Part shown: positions 1 through 11,010 of the stretch, in pieces
Position numbering within the stretch: the stretch's first letter is position 1
Layout of the letters: each line of letters starts with the position of its first letter
Source of the DNA: Aptenodytes patagonicus
Lineage: Eukaryota; Chordata; Aves; Sphenisciformes; Spheniscidae
DNA: 64,000 nt
Direction: 5' to 3'
Assembly (NCBI RefSeq): GCF_965638725.1
Contig: NC_134975.1
Span: 1,996,179 to 2,060,178, forward strand
Notes under the pieces: model-generated
Told to the model about the DNA's origin: nothing
The model's input: only the letters and a program-made list of their open reading frames with translations
Database searches by the model: none
Position numbers and translations under genes: made by a program

Positions 1-367
1 CCCGGCTTTCACGTGCGGGGCGCCGCGGATGTGTTTTTCAATGCCCGATATGAATTTAAGAGTCTCTGGCTGGAGCCGGGGAGGGGAAGGATGAGCAGCA
101 CCCAGGTACCAAAGAGCATCCTCAGGCATCTCTACGACCGCTGGGTTTTGGGCACCGTGGGGTACCGCCGGCCAAGCTTGGCTCCCCGGGCTTCCCTGCT
201 CCAAAGGCACGGGGCTGAGTTCAAGGCAACCATGAAATGCAGCATATTTAAGGCTTTTGGTTCTTAAATAAAAAAAAAAAAAGGGGGGGGGGGGGAAGTT
301 TTTTTGGATTCTGGTTTCCTGAGCGCGGTTGGGGATGGCCGGGGGCTCGGGCCACTCTGCTCCCCGC
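1..367 (-). other. GALNT6: GALNT6 3' untranslated region (partial)
   Basis: Sequence downstream of the GALNT6 stop codon (TAG at 370-368, minus strand), running off the left edge of the window. I see no AATAAA on the minus strand here, so the poly(A) site probably lies outside. It contains an A-run followed by a G-run at about 265-297 on the plus strand, a simple-sequence tract. Confidence 0.7.
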
Positions 368-3300
368 CTAGGTGAAGGACCAGAGCTGGTGGGGGTCCAC
401 TGGGTCGCAGGGAACCATCGCCGGGTGCTTCCCTCGTGCCGTCAAGCACGTACCGGAGGCTGGGTTTTTAATCAGCCGATCCTGCCGAAAATAAAGATGG
501 CATCAGCGATACCCGGTGGGATGAAGAAAGGATGAGGCTGAGGGGAAGCAGCAGAGAAGCATCATCGTGGTGGGGATGATGCCACCATCCCCTTGGGTGA
601 TTCCTGGGGTGGAGATGCATCTCCTCACCTGCGCCAGGTCCCACTCCTCGCTGGCTGGCACCCGGCCAGGCTTCCCTCGGTACTGGCAGTCACCCAGCTC
701 GGCCGAGCCCGAGCCCGCCCGCAGGCAGAGCTCCTTCCCGATGTTGTGCCGCAGCTCCCGCTGGCTTGTGTACTCAAAATACTGGGGGGCAAGACCAGAG
801 AGGGGACGTCATGCTGCCGTGCCCTGAGAAACTAACCCCCAGGGGAAAAACAGGGGGGTTGCAGGAGGGGAAAATGCTGGGGGTTGATGGGTGCCCACCT
901 GGTTGCCCCCCATCCCGTGGCAGGGGTACATGATGAGTGGTTTCCCACCGTGGTTGTTCTCACCGACGTCCAGGCAGCTCTTGGTGCCCTCGTTTTTTAT
1001 CTGCGGGGGACGGGGGACGAAAGGGGCAGGGGGGTGAGCTGGGCTCCGAGGGCTCGGGGTAGGGACCCGCCTTGGGTTTGGGCTTTGCGGGGCACTTTAA
1101 TTATTGCTGTACAAACACGATCCTGGTACTAGGCGCTGTGTCCGGGTCCCTTGTCCTTTCCAGGACGCGAGGAATGCCCGCACCAATGCTTCCGTCCCAC
1201 CGAGTCAAAGGTGAGAGCCGCCCAGGACGAGGTTTCAGGAAACAAAGGTGAATTAAAACCTGGACGGGAGCCAGCGCCCGGCCCTCGCTGCATCCAACGG
1301 CTGCTTTCACATTGCCCCGGCCGAGGAGGGTTGGACTCAGACCCCAACACCCGGCTTGGAGGAAAGGGGCTTTTTTTGGCAGCTCCATCCTCGGGGACGG
1401 AGCCGGCGCTCTGCATCTTGCCTGTTCCCAGCTCGGTTTTTCAAGTCCATCCTGTGCATGCCAATGCCGGCACGGTGCTTGTGGAAGCTTTCAGCTCTTT
1501 CGCCCGATTTAACCTGATGCCACGTCCCCGCGGGTCCCCCACCCCGTAAACTCGCCCCAAACCAGCTCTGCCAGATTCCAGCTCTTTTGCCGTCAGCCAG
1601 AGCCCGAACCGGCCCCACCAGCCAGTGACAGACCTGGTGACGGACGCGGCTGCACCAAAACCCTCCAGCACGCTGGTTTAAATGCAAAACCCCCAAACCC
1701 AACCTTTTGGGGACTTCACTGCCGTGGCTATTTCTAGCCAAGGACTGAGCCCAGCGGGATGCTCCGGGCACCCCCGTGCTTACCGCTCCATAAAAAGTTG
1801 GAGTCAGGTCAGGAACAAACATCTCGGGGTAGACAGTCTGGAGGTACCAGGTGAAGTTCTTGCAGTGGAGCTGCTCCCTCAGCTTGCGCCGGTCTGTAAT
1901 GTCACCATACGTCTTCTATCGACAAAGTCACGTGAGAAAATTAAACTAATCTCTGAAGCCAGCAAGAAAAAAACAAAGAAAACCTTCCTGAGCCAGGGCT
2001 CAGAGCTGAGGGGTCCTCCTGGCTTTGTCATCATCCGTCACAGCGTGCCCAGGACCGAGACCGGTGGTGGGGTCTTGCAAGACATCCCTAGTCCCTGGCA
2101 GGTACCCTCGGGCTCTGGCCGCTCACCGAGAGGGCTGGGACATTTTGGCATCACAGCACGATGTTTTGGTGTTGTAAAAAAAATATTAAAAGTTTTTTTA
2201 AAAAAATCGATGTTTTTCTACTAGAAAACATTATGGCCAAATAGAAAAAGTAAAAAATCGCTTTTTGGCTACATCTTTCCACCTGCATTTGCTTTCCGAT
2301 CTCCAGGCTGAGCCCACCTCCTCCCTCTGCTCGGGCTTGAGCTCCCAGCAGGATCAGGCCCCCCTGGGAGAGCCAGAAGCCCGCCGGCGTGCCCGGTACC
2401 TCTCTGGCCATCTGAGCGGCTTGCTGGTTCCTCCTGTAGAAGATCTCCTTGTAGTCGTCCATCCAGACCTCGGCCAGGCGGACCTGGTTCCTGGAGATGA
2501 CCTGGGTGCCCTTGGGGAAGGTGTGGGGGCTCTTGGAACGGAAGACGTGACCCACGACGGAGCAAGGGATGATCTCGACTTGACCCCCGCACTGCCAGAC
2601 CTACGGGGAGGCAACGCCTGAGATGTGGGGGGTCCAACCCCCCCTGTGCCCCCCAACAAGGAGCATCCCTGAAGACGCCCTTTGAAGATGGCACCGACCC
2701 ATCCTTACCCTGAAGGACATTTCCACGTTCTCGCCCCCCCAGATCTCCATCTGATCGTCGTAGGAGCCGATGTGCTCAAAGTAGGACCTGGAGATGGCAA
2801 AGAGGCCACCGGCAAAGGTTGGGGACCTACAGCGGAGGGAGAAGGGGGGCAAAAACTAGGGTTAAAATAAAAATAGAAAAGCAGAAGTCTGAGTTTTGGG
2901 GACATCGTGGCCCTCATGGTGGGTGTGAGCACTTTGCAGCTGTGTCCCCCCATCTCCCTGCCCCATCCAGCTGTGCCCCAGATGTGGTGGCTTTGGCAGA
3001 GCGGCCAGACCCAGCTGCCAGGAGGGGACGGAGGTGGCGGCGGCAGCATGACACTGAGGGGCCTTGCTGCCAGCTCTCGACTCAAAGCGAAAGGGGGATA
3101 TTGTTACTGAAAACCTATCACTGAAAAGAAGGGGGGAGATTAGAGCTCAGTGGCCGGTGCCCCATTCACTCCTCCGGCTTCTCTAATCTTTTCCATCTGA
3201 TCTTTAGAAGAGGCTGGAACAGAAACTTGCTTTTATTCAGGAAAAATAAAATAAAAAAAAAAAAAGGATTCGCTGAGCCGCTGCGTTCCTGCCGAGCGGA

Positions 3301-6300
3301 GATGAGACGCCTCCGGGAGCCAAACCGCCGGCTCGTGGTAAAAGGGACCTTTATTGGGAGGGGGACGTCTCCCGGGTGACCTCTGCACAAAGCCAGCCCT
3401 GCCGCCGGCCAGGGGATGGGATGCGGACGGGGCCAGGCAGGGCGTCTGGTATCTCCCGGTGGGAGCACCCAGCTTATTGTGGGACACCAACGGAAAAGTG
3501 CAGCAGGAAAACCTGTTCAGGGTTCCTCTGCATGAAAATAAGGGGGTAAAAATAGGGTTTTCGGTGCAGTCCGATCCACAGGTGACATATTCTTGCTGCT
3601 GTGCCAGCACAGGTGCCCACCCTGCGCCCAGGTAGCTGGGTATCCAAGAGCGAGAAGATGCAAGACAGCGATTAAAACCTTAACGAGAGACTTTGCAGGA
3701 GCGGAGAGATGGCTGGAGACAATTCAAAGGTGTTTTTGCAAAAGGTCCTTTATGGCTCCACATTTGCCAAACCCCAGGGGAGGTTTCTCCTCTGCCAGCC
3801 CCACGGCTCTGACCGTGCCTGAGCATCCTCTCCCGGGCACAAGCCACCCAAGATCCCTCAAGCCAAGCATCCCACAAGGGAAGCTCTTCTGGGAAGGGAC
3901 AGCATCGCCCGCCCAGAGGCACCAAAACCAACAGGAAAAAACCCAATTTGTTGGAAAAAGGAGTGAAAATGACTGGAGGAAGGGCAGTTTCCCAGCACAG
4001 GGCACCCAGCTCTTTAGCACCCCTGGCCGTGCCTCCCTAAGCACCCTGCAGCAGCCACGCACGCTCAGCCGGTTCATTCTGCAGCCTTTGGGTCCGGACA
4101 TGGCGTTCCCAGCGCTCATCCAACCTTTGCTACCATCACACCAGCTCCGAAGTGGATAAAAATCCCTCCCGGCAATGTCTTACTTGATGGGGAAGGTCTC
4201 ATCCTTCCTCCGCTGCTTCTCCTGGGACGGGATGACCTCCCAGCCGAAAGTCAGGCTCCAGTCGAAGTTGCCCCGGCTGTGCTGTTTGCCGTTCTGGACG
4301 GGCTTGGAGAACTCAAAGGTGTTGAGATCGATGGTGGAGATGTCGGGGCTTACGACGGCCGTGGGCTCTTCGGCGATGCGGGATAAGAGGGGCTCCAGCC
4401 AGCCGTGAAAACACTCGCCTGGGACACAGGGAAGGGTTGGCCATTGAGTGGAGACAACTTCACCCCTGCCCCAGCTCCCTGGGGACCCCTGGGAGGTGGG
4501 TACTCACAGTGGGCATCCAGGAAGGTCAGGACCTCCCCGCTGGCCACGCTGGCCCCCAGCAGCCGTGCCGTGATCAGCCCTTTCCTCTCCTCCTGCCGCA
4601 CGACTCGCACGATCTGGAGCTGCTCCACGTAGCGATCCAGCTCGTCCTTCAGATAGTCTGGGGGGGAGGTGGGAAAGAGCAACTGGCTCCATCAGAGAGG
4701 GGAGATGCTGGTTCCTGCGCCCCACCAGCTCACCCTGCTGTCCCCATCCCATTCCTGCCCCTCGCAGGAGCCCCCGCTCAGACCCCGCACCTGGGTTTGG
4801 ATCCGGCCATGGGCTCAGGGAGAGACGGAGCCTCCTTTCCCCCAAAATCCAAGAGGGTTTTTGGCTAAAGAAAGTGGGTTTTGCAAAGGAGCCGGCTACC
4901 CGCCCTGTCTAATCCTCCACCAGAGAGGGATTAGAGGAACAACGGGGTGAGAAGGTCTCGTGCCCTGCGGCTAAAGAGTCACCGGGACCGAGCAAATGAG
5001 CCGTCACCGCGGGAAGGGACAGCTGACAAGGTCTCACCCAGGGAAATTGGGATTTCTCTCCTTCCTTGGCAGATGCAGCCAAGCCAAAAGCTGGGAATGG
5101 CCAAGCGAGAGCTGGGATGTCCGGAGACCCGTCCTGGGAAGGGACCCTAAGTCTCACGAGCATCCGACCCGTGTCTCCACCGCAGCAGGAGCCAAGCTCA
5201 CAGGCAATAAACCCCTGCACTGCCCTGAGGTTTCTGCTCCTTGGGAGCCCGTGCAGACACCGGGAGCAGAAAGGGAGCATTTATCTCTGGGGTGAGGGCA
5301 AAGTCCGCTCCTCTCCAGTGCCCCGACACTGAACCACATCATTAATTTGCTCTGGGTGTAGCTAATGAGGATTGCAGCCTGGCGGGCAAGCTGGCCGGCG
5401 GACGAGGTATTTGCAGGGTGTGGGAGGAGCGCCCGGTTTTAATCCAGGGCTGGGTTAACAGCAGTGCCGGAGAAGGGAAAAACCCCGACGGAGCTCCCAG
5501 GTGGATGCGAAACAACGTGGAAGAACTGTTGGATGCATCCCGGGGTGCTCGGAGACTTGGCATGAGCTGCTTCTCCAAGTGGCTCAGAACTGCTGCTCCC
5601 AGGGATGGAAAAATGCTCGGCATCTCCCTGCATCCCTCTGGTCCCTGCATCCCGCTGGCTCCCGCATTCCACCACAGCTCCCGCATCCCGCCACGGCTCC
5701 CACCCACCATCCGTGCTGGCATCGTCCACCAAGATGATCTCCTTCAGCAGGAGGGCCGGGGAGGTGTGCAGGACGCTGTACACCGTCCGCAGCAGCGTCG
5801 ACCAAGCTTCATTATGGAAGACGATGACGACGCTGGTGGTGGGCAGGGGGGGGCACCGCTTGAATTTCTGGTCGATGCACCTCCGAGAGAGAAAAGCAGA
5901 GATCTAAGCAAGACAGGGCGGGGGGGCACGACAGAAACAAAACAGCCCTCATCCCCCTCCCAAACCCCGCGGCAGGAAAGCGGCTCCCAGCCCTGGCGGC
6001 GCTCAGCTCGTCGCCGCTTTGATTTCAATTGATTTCTACCTCTCCCCCCGCCGCCGGTCGAGTGAATCACATTCCTGCCGGCCGCCCAGCCCCGGTGTCC
6101 CCCTCATTGTCACCGCTACACCTGCTAAGCACGGATAATCGCCTGCCGGCGCGGGGGGGGCCGGTTTCCACACCAGGGCTGGGTTTCTACCTCCTATTCA
6201 AGCCTTTTTTTCCACACCAAAATCCCCCCCATGCCTTCTCCAGCCCACCCCCCCGAGCCGGCAGCGGTTGTGGGGGGGGTCATGCTTTAATCCGGCAGCC

Positions 6301-7216
6301 CATGGCTGGAGGGCAGGCGAGGAAATCTCTCGAGTTTACGCCGCTTCCTTCGCCCCCCCACCCCAGCGGGGTCTGAGGCTGTTCCACTCGGCTAAGAAAA
6401 GAAAAAGTCCGATTACTGGAGCTGACTGAAATAAAAGAGGGAGGGGAGGGAAAGGGGGGGGAAGATGCTGGAGCCACCCGGCTGCAAGCAGGTACGCAGA
6501 GACACAAAGAGCTGCTGCTGGCTTTTGCCCATTGCTGTTAAAAAATAACCCCAAGAGGACAAAAATTTGGGGGGGGGGGGAAGTATTTTTTCAGCCCTTC
6601 CTCCGTTCGATCCCCTGCCAATGCTTGGTGACATCCCGCTCCCGAATCCGCTTTTATTTCCCCTTAAACTTGCCCCCCCCCCCCCCGGGAGCAAATGGAC
6701 CGGCACGGCTCTGGGCGATGGCTCTTACTCCGGCGGGCGGCTGTCGGGTCCCAGTGCTCGCTGGAGGGAGATGCGGTCGCTGGCAAAGGCGTTGAAGCAA
6801 TGCTTCTCGTAACCTCGCTCCTTCTCCTTCGTCTCCTCCGGTGTCCATCGATCCTTCTTGAAGGCTTTGCCGTCGGCTCCGGGGCTGGCGGGGTCTTGGG
6901 GGGGTCTCTCCATCAGCGGCCGAAGCTCGGCCGCCGTGTAGACGCCGGGCAGGCAGGAGCGAGCACTGGGCAGCGGTTCCTCCTGCCGAACTGGAGCTCT
7001 GATCTGCAGCTTCGGCATCGAGTCTCGGATGTTGTTGACCGCCCCCATCATCAGGTCGAGGACTTGGTCCTTGCCTTGGACGATGTTCTTCAACCAGGGT
7101 TCCTCACTCGGGTCCTTGTCCCCCACGTCCTTCTGCAGGATGAAGAGGAAGATGACGAAGACGGCGCCCGCCAAAGCCACCTTCAAGGGGCTGTAGCGTC
7201 TCCGGAAGAGCCTCAT
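368..7216 (-). CDS. GALNT6: Polypeptide N-acetylgalactosaminyltransferase 6
   Basis: Golgi type II membrane enzyme that starts mucin-type O-glycosylation by moving GalNAc from UDP-GalNAc to Ser/Thr. Coding exons in gene order: 7216-6729, 5880-5708, 4657-4508, 4418-4184, 2826-2709, 2600-2400, 1915-1784, 1000-899, 781-629, 481-368. All have GT-AG borders and sum to 1866 nt, giving 621 aa; human GALNT6 is 622 by recall. Seen in the protein: short cytosolic tail ([12 protein letters not shown]), one membrane span at about residues 12-28, a stem, and a GT-A catalytic domain with the metal-binding DAH in LTFLDAHCE and the Gal/GalNAc-T motif [15 protein letters not shown]. The C-terminal ricin-type lectin domain has [25 protein letters not shown] and a final HQLW. 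The start MRLFRRR matches GALNT6, and [11 protein letters not shown] plus [14 protein letters not shown] separate it from most other GALNTs. GALNT3 is the nearest alternative, but the length and stem fit GALNT6 better. No break is seen. Confidence 0.96.
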
Positions 7217-7321
7217 TTTTTTTTCCCGTGTGGTTTCCAGAAGGTCCTCCCTGTGGTGATGGGCGTTTCAGGGACGTGGGGTCTCGGGGTGCTTCATGAC
7301 GATCTGCTCTGCTCCACTAAC
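7217..7321 (-). other. GALNT6: GALNT6 5' untranslated part of the first coding exon
   Basis: Upstream of the ATG at 7216-7214, the minus strand reads back to a good acceptor (CTTCTCCCCAG, ending at 7322). The first coding exon therefore starts at 7321, and at least one noncoding exon lies upstream. An upstream ATG occurs in this leader on the minus strand. Confidence 0.7.
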
Positions 7322-9399
7322 CTGGGGAGAAGGAGAAACACCCGCAGGTTAATTCACAGACTGGATGCACTTCGGGTGCATCCACTTGATATTAATTATA
7401 TTAATATAATATTAATTATATATTAATATAAAGGTCACTCCCTGCAAGGTAGCAAGCGAGACCTGTAAAATCCACTCCCCTCGTGGCCCTTCCAGCCTGT
7501 AAATCCATGCTAAAAATAAACCACCAGGAAAAAGCGAGGTTCGAAAAATGCTGCGAGATGTGCTGGATCTGGCCACCGTGAGCGCCGGACATCCCCAGCA
7601 GTTTCTCCTGTGACCGAGCCAGCTGCTGCAGCATCCCCCCTGCAACCTCCCCATGCACACCGGGAGCATCGTAACGAAGCTAAAATAAAGCTGCAAAATT
7701 TGCCGGAATATTTCTGGCTGCATGGAAAGAGCCTTTCCCCAGGTATTTTTCCTGCCTGCAGCGTTGCTGGGAAGGAAAACACGTGCAAGACCCCGCGGCG
7801 CTTCGGTTTTGGCTGAATTAGAGCAGCAGATTCGGTGTCCGATGCCCTGCCCGGTGCGGCGGCCACTGAGAGCTCAGCACCGGCTACAAATCCTCTGCCG
7901 GGACCCGGCGAAAGCACCGCGACCGGCTGAGCTTTCCCACCGCAAGCAAACCTCCCGCAGCTGCTCTTTGTGAGCCGCTGCCGCCGGAGCATGGACAAGC
8001 TCCGCGGGAGCCATTCACCGGCATCTCCTCCTCCTCCACTTCGGGGGTCCCCCCCCCTTTCTTTATTTCTTTTTTTCTTTTCTTTTTATTGCCTTGGAAA
8101 TGGTGCAGCCCCGGAGCGGAGAAGGGCACCTGCCAGCAACTTCAAGGGCGAAGAAGCTTCGGCTCGTAGAGGAGGAGGGACGAGGCGGTCCCCGGGGTCA
8201 CCGCTTTCAGCACCGTGGGGATCAAAGCTGGCGGCCGGACCACGCTTCACTGCCAAGGGCGCCCATCCGCGAGTTGTGGCGGGACCGGACAGCACTGGCC
8301 CCACGGTGGGGGGGGGGGGGGGGGGGGGAGAGAAGTAAAATTAAGGAAAAAAATAAATCCACCTCAATTTCTGCTCATATCTGATCAAAGATGCTCCCAC
8401 CTCACTTGCGCCCCTGAGCCCCCATGCTTTCGTTGCACGGTGCAAGCTGCTGCCGTGCAAGGAGGCGAGCGGCAAAGAGCAACCCATTTTGGGGAGGAAA
8501 ACCCCATTTCCACTATCTCCGCATCTCTCCGAGAGTCTCCTGCCTGCCGCGTTGCTGTGACCATGTTAACGAAGCACGCTCGTTAGCCGTGCGATGCTAA
8601 TAAACCCCAGGGCGGCACTCGTGCACGCAGGGAGAGGGCACAGGTTTGTGCACAACAGCAGAGCTGCAGCTCCCGAGGGGGCTCCAACCCCAAACCCCCT
8701 CCCCAATCCCTTCCCAAAAAGGGGCCAAAAAGCAAAATAAGAACCAAAAAAATCCCCCAAAAGGGGCTGGGGGGGATTTTGCAACGAGCTGCGGCGCGAG
8801 CTCCTGGCGCACTTGCACTCTCTGCTACCAGCCCTGCAAACCCAGGGGTTGATGCTGCTCCGTCCCACCTAGCCCATCCCGAAAACCCCATGTTGGGATG
8901 GGGCTCGCCCTGCACCCGGGAAAACCAATGCCAAAATGATCAGGTTTGGAAGAGGGGAAAAGGGGTTTTGGTGGGAATTTGGCAGCAGCTGGAGCATCCT
9001 CCGCGGCGCGGGAGGGAGGAATCACAGGGAGAGGCAGAAATTGAGAGACGCTCCCCCGGCAGCCGAGGGGAAAAAAAAAAGGGGGGAAATAAATAAAATA
9101 AAAGCAAATCAACACCGACACGCCACCATGAGCAAACAGGGTGGCTGCGGTCGACTTGGCCGCGCGCTCCACGTGGCAGCGAGCCGGAGGCCACGATTGC
9201 GATGTCGGAAGTGGTCGGGATTGCAAAAAGCCAACAGTGGGAAGCGGGGTGCAATCCTGCACCCCCTGCAACCCCGCCGCTGCCAGGTTTGTTACCGGCG
9301 GTGCCAAAAAGCGGTTGGCAGTGCCGGCGAGATTCGGCTCCTTGTGCCGGAGCATCGCGGCACAGCTCCAGTTTTAGGAACCGGTGATGCCGGGGGGTG
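7322..9399 (-). other. Probable first intron of GALNT6; no gene seen
   Basis: No exon-like reading frame with splice sites is recognised on either strand. The stretch holds an AT-rich tract at 7388-7432, a run of about 20 G at about 8308-8329, and general GC-rich unique sequence. It is assigned to an intron because the leader of the first coding exon is spliced. Confidence 0.5.
7388..7432. repeat. AT-rich palindromic simple repeat
   Basis: About 45 bp made of overlapping ATTAATATA/TATTAAT words that read almost the same on both strands, inside otherwise GC-rich sequence. It is probably a degraded simple repeat with cruciform potential; no function can be read from it. Confidence 0.6.
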
Positions 9400-9659
9400 C
9401 GAGGGGAAGGTGGGTGCTGCTTGGTGCGAAGGGCGGGGTCCCACGGGGCTCCCGCTGTCGAGCCGCTGGCCTTGCCCCGGTTGGGATGAGCCCTCGGGAT
9501 CTCGGACCCACTCCCGGTGGGGGGGGGGGCTGGGACCCCCGGAGACGGGCTGGGTGGCAGCTCTGCCCCGCCGGGGGGTGTGTGTGTGCTGGGATGTCCC
9601 GTGGGGGTAAAAGGGGGCCGGATCCTGCCCACCGCGGTGCATGGAGCCATGCAGCCCCG

Positions 9660-10220
9660 GGGACCCGCTGGGCTGCCGTGGGGGGCTCCGTCCTGGGCCC
9701 CCCTTCCCTGGGGAGGCTCCGTTCCGGGACCCCAGACCCTGCCCCTAGGGGGGACCCCGTCCCGGGACACCCCGGTCCCCCCTTCCCTCGGGGAGGGGCT
9801 CCGCTACCGGGACCCCTCCCGCCCGCACTTCCCCCGGGGGGGAGCTCCGCACCGAGTCCCCCCGGCTCCTCTTTCCCCCGGGGGACTCCGTCCGTGGACC
9901 CCCGGTTCCTTCCCCGAGGGGGCTCCGCATCGTCATCCCCGGACCGGGCTCCGCACCGGGACCCCCCCCCCGGGGACCCCTTCCTCGGGGAGCGGCTCCT
10001 CACCGGGATCCCCCCGGGCCCCTTTCCCCCGGGAGGGGGCGGGGCTCCGTACCGGTGACACCCCGCCCCCCCCCCCCCCCCGACGCCCCTTCCCCCGGGA
10101 GGGGGGGCGTTCCGCACCGGGACCCCACCGGACCCCCTTCCCCCGGGAGGGAGGCGGGGGGAGGGCTGCGTACCGGCCACCCCTTCCCCAGGGGGGGCTC
10201 CGGACCGGTCCCTTCCCCAG
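9660..10220. repeat. Degenerate GC-rich tandem repeat
   Basis: Recurring blocks of the type CTTCCCCCGGGAGGGGG followed by CTCCGCACCGGGACC, about 40-60 bp apart and strongly diverged, fill this part of the CpG island. Each block has a self-complementary CCCCCGGG-type core. The long G and C runs could form quadruplexes or hairpins and are likely to cause assembly errors. Confidence 0.7.
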
Positions 10221-10255
10221 TACGCACGGGCATGCCCGGTGCACCGGCTCTGCGG

Positions 10256-10327
10256 CGGGACCGGGACCGGGACCGGGACCGGGACCGGGACCGGGACCGG
10301 GGCACCCGGGGCACCCGGGGCACCCGG
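10256..10327. repeat. CCGGGA hexamer array followed by a 10-bp array
   Basis: A hexamer (CCGGGA register) repeats about seven to eight times to about 10301. Three copies of the 10-mer GGCACCCGGG follow directly. This is a microsatellite within the CpG island. Confidence 0.85.
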
Positions 10328-10763
10328 CTCGCCCTGCCCTGCCCGCCCCCCGGCAGCCCCCCCCGCTCACCCGGCTCCGCGGCGGCGGCGGACGCGGGGC
10401 CGCAGGTGCCGTCCCGGCGGGGCGGGGCGGGGCGGGGCTGGCGCGCGGGTGGGGCGGGGTCGCCGCCGCCGCCACCTGCCGCCGCCCCGGGGTACAGGTG
10501 CACGGGGCGGCGCCGCCGCGGTCCTAGCGCCGCCCGCCAGGCGAGCGACGCCGCGGTCCTAGCGCCGCCCGCCGGCCCCGAGCCGGCCTCTCGGGGGCGA
10601 CGGCGGCCTGACACAGAGGAACCGGCGGGGACAGGGGGTCTATAGGGGCCGTATGGGTTTGGAACGGGGGGTATCCTGAGTGGCAGGGGCCTATAGGGGC
10701 TATAGGGGCCTGGCACCGTGGTACCGGCGGAGACAGGGGTCTACAGGGGGGCGCAGGGGGGCA

Positions 10764-10962
10764 CAAGGGCCTGGCACTGGGGGTGCTGGGAGCCACAGGG
10801 CCCTATAGAGGCCATAGGGGCTAGAGGGGCCTGGCACTGGGGGTGCTGGGAGCCACAGGGGCCTATAGAGGCCATAGGGGCTAGAGGGGCCTGGCGCTGG
10901 GGGTGCTGGGAGCCACAGGGGCCTATAGAGGCCATAGGGGCCTGACCCCCGGTGTGCTGGGG
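10764..10962. repeat. 60-bp minisatellite, about three copies
   Basis: Units starting near 10780, 10840 and 10900 share GGGGGTGCTGGGAGCCACAG and CCTATAGAGGCCATAGGGG with only a few differences. Shorter related pieces (CTATAGGGGCC) extend left to about 10640 and right to about 11010. The array is non-coding. Confidence 0.85.
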
Positions 10963-11010
10963 ACCAGTAAAGGCCTGGCACTGGGGGTGCTGCCGGGAGC
11001 TATAGGTCCT

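Larger units (their letters stand above)
9400..10620. promoter_or_regulatory. CpG island, likely GALNT6 promoter
   Basis: More than 1 kb of extremely GC- and CpG-rich DNA upstream of GALNT6. On the minus strand a strong donor (GAGCCGG then GTGAGC, exon end at 10371) follows a GC-box-rich stretch (repeated GGCGGG-type boxes at about 10415-10460). A noncoding GALNT6 exon 1 ending at 10371 is therefore plausible. The island may also serve the TANK-like gene 3.5 kb away on the other strand, but no plus-strand leader exon was confirmed. Promoter role is inferred from composition and position. Confidence 0.6.

Noticed and set aside
265-297. A-run plus G-run near the left edge as a retroposed poly(A) tail
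   Set aside because: It sits on the strand opposite GALNT6 with no recognisable retrosequence beside it and no flanking duplication. A simple-sequence tract is enough.
9384-10716. Long proline/glycine/arginine-rich frames on both strands (up to 336 codons)
   Set aside because: Extreme GC content removes stop codons in all frames. The composition follows the repeat, and no domain is seen.
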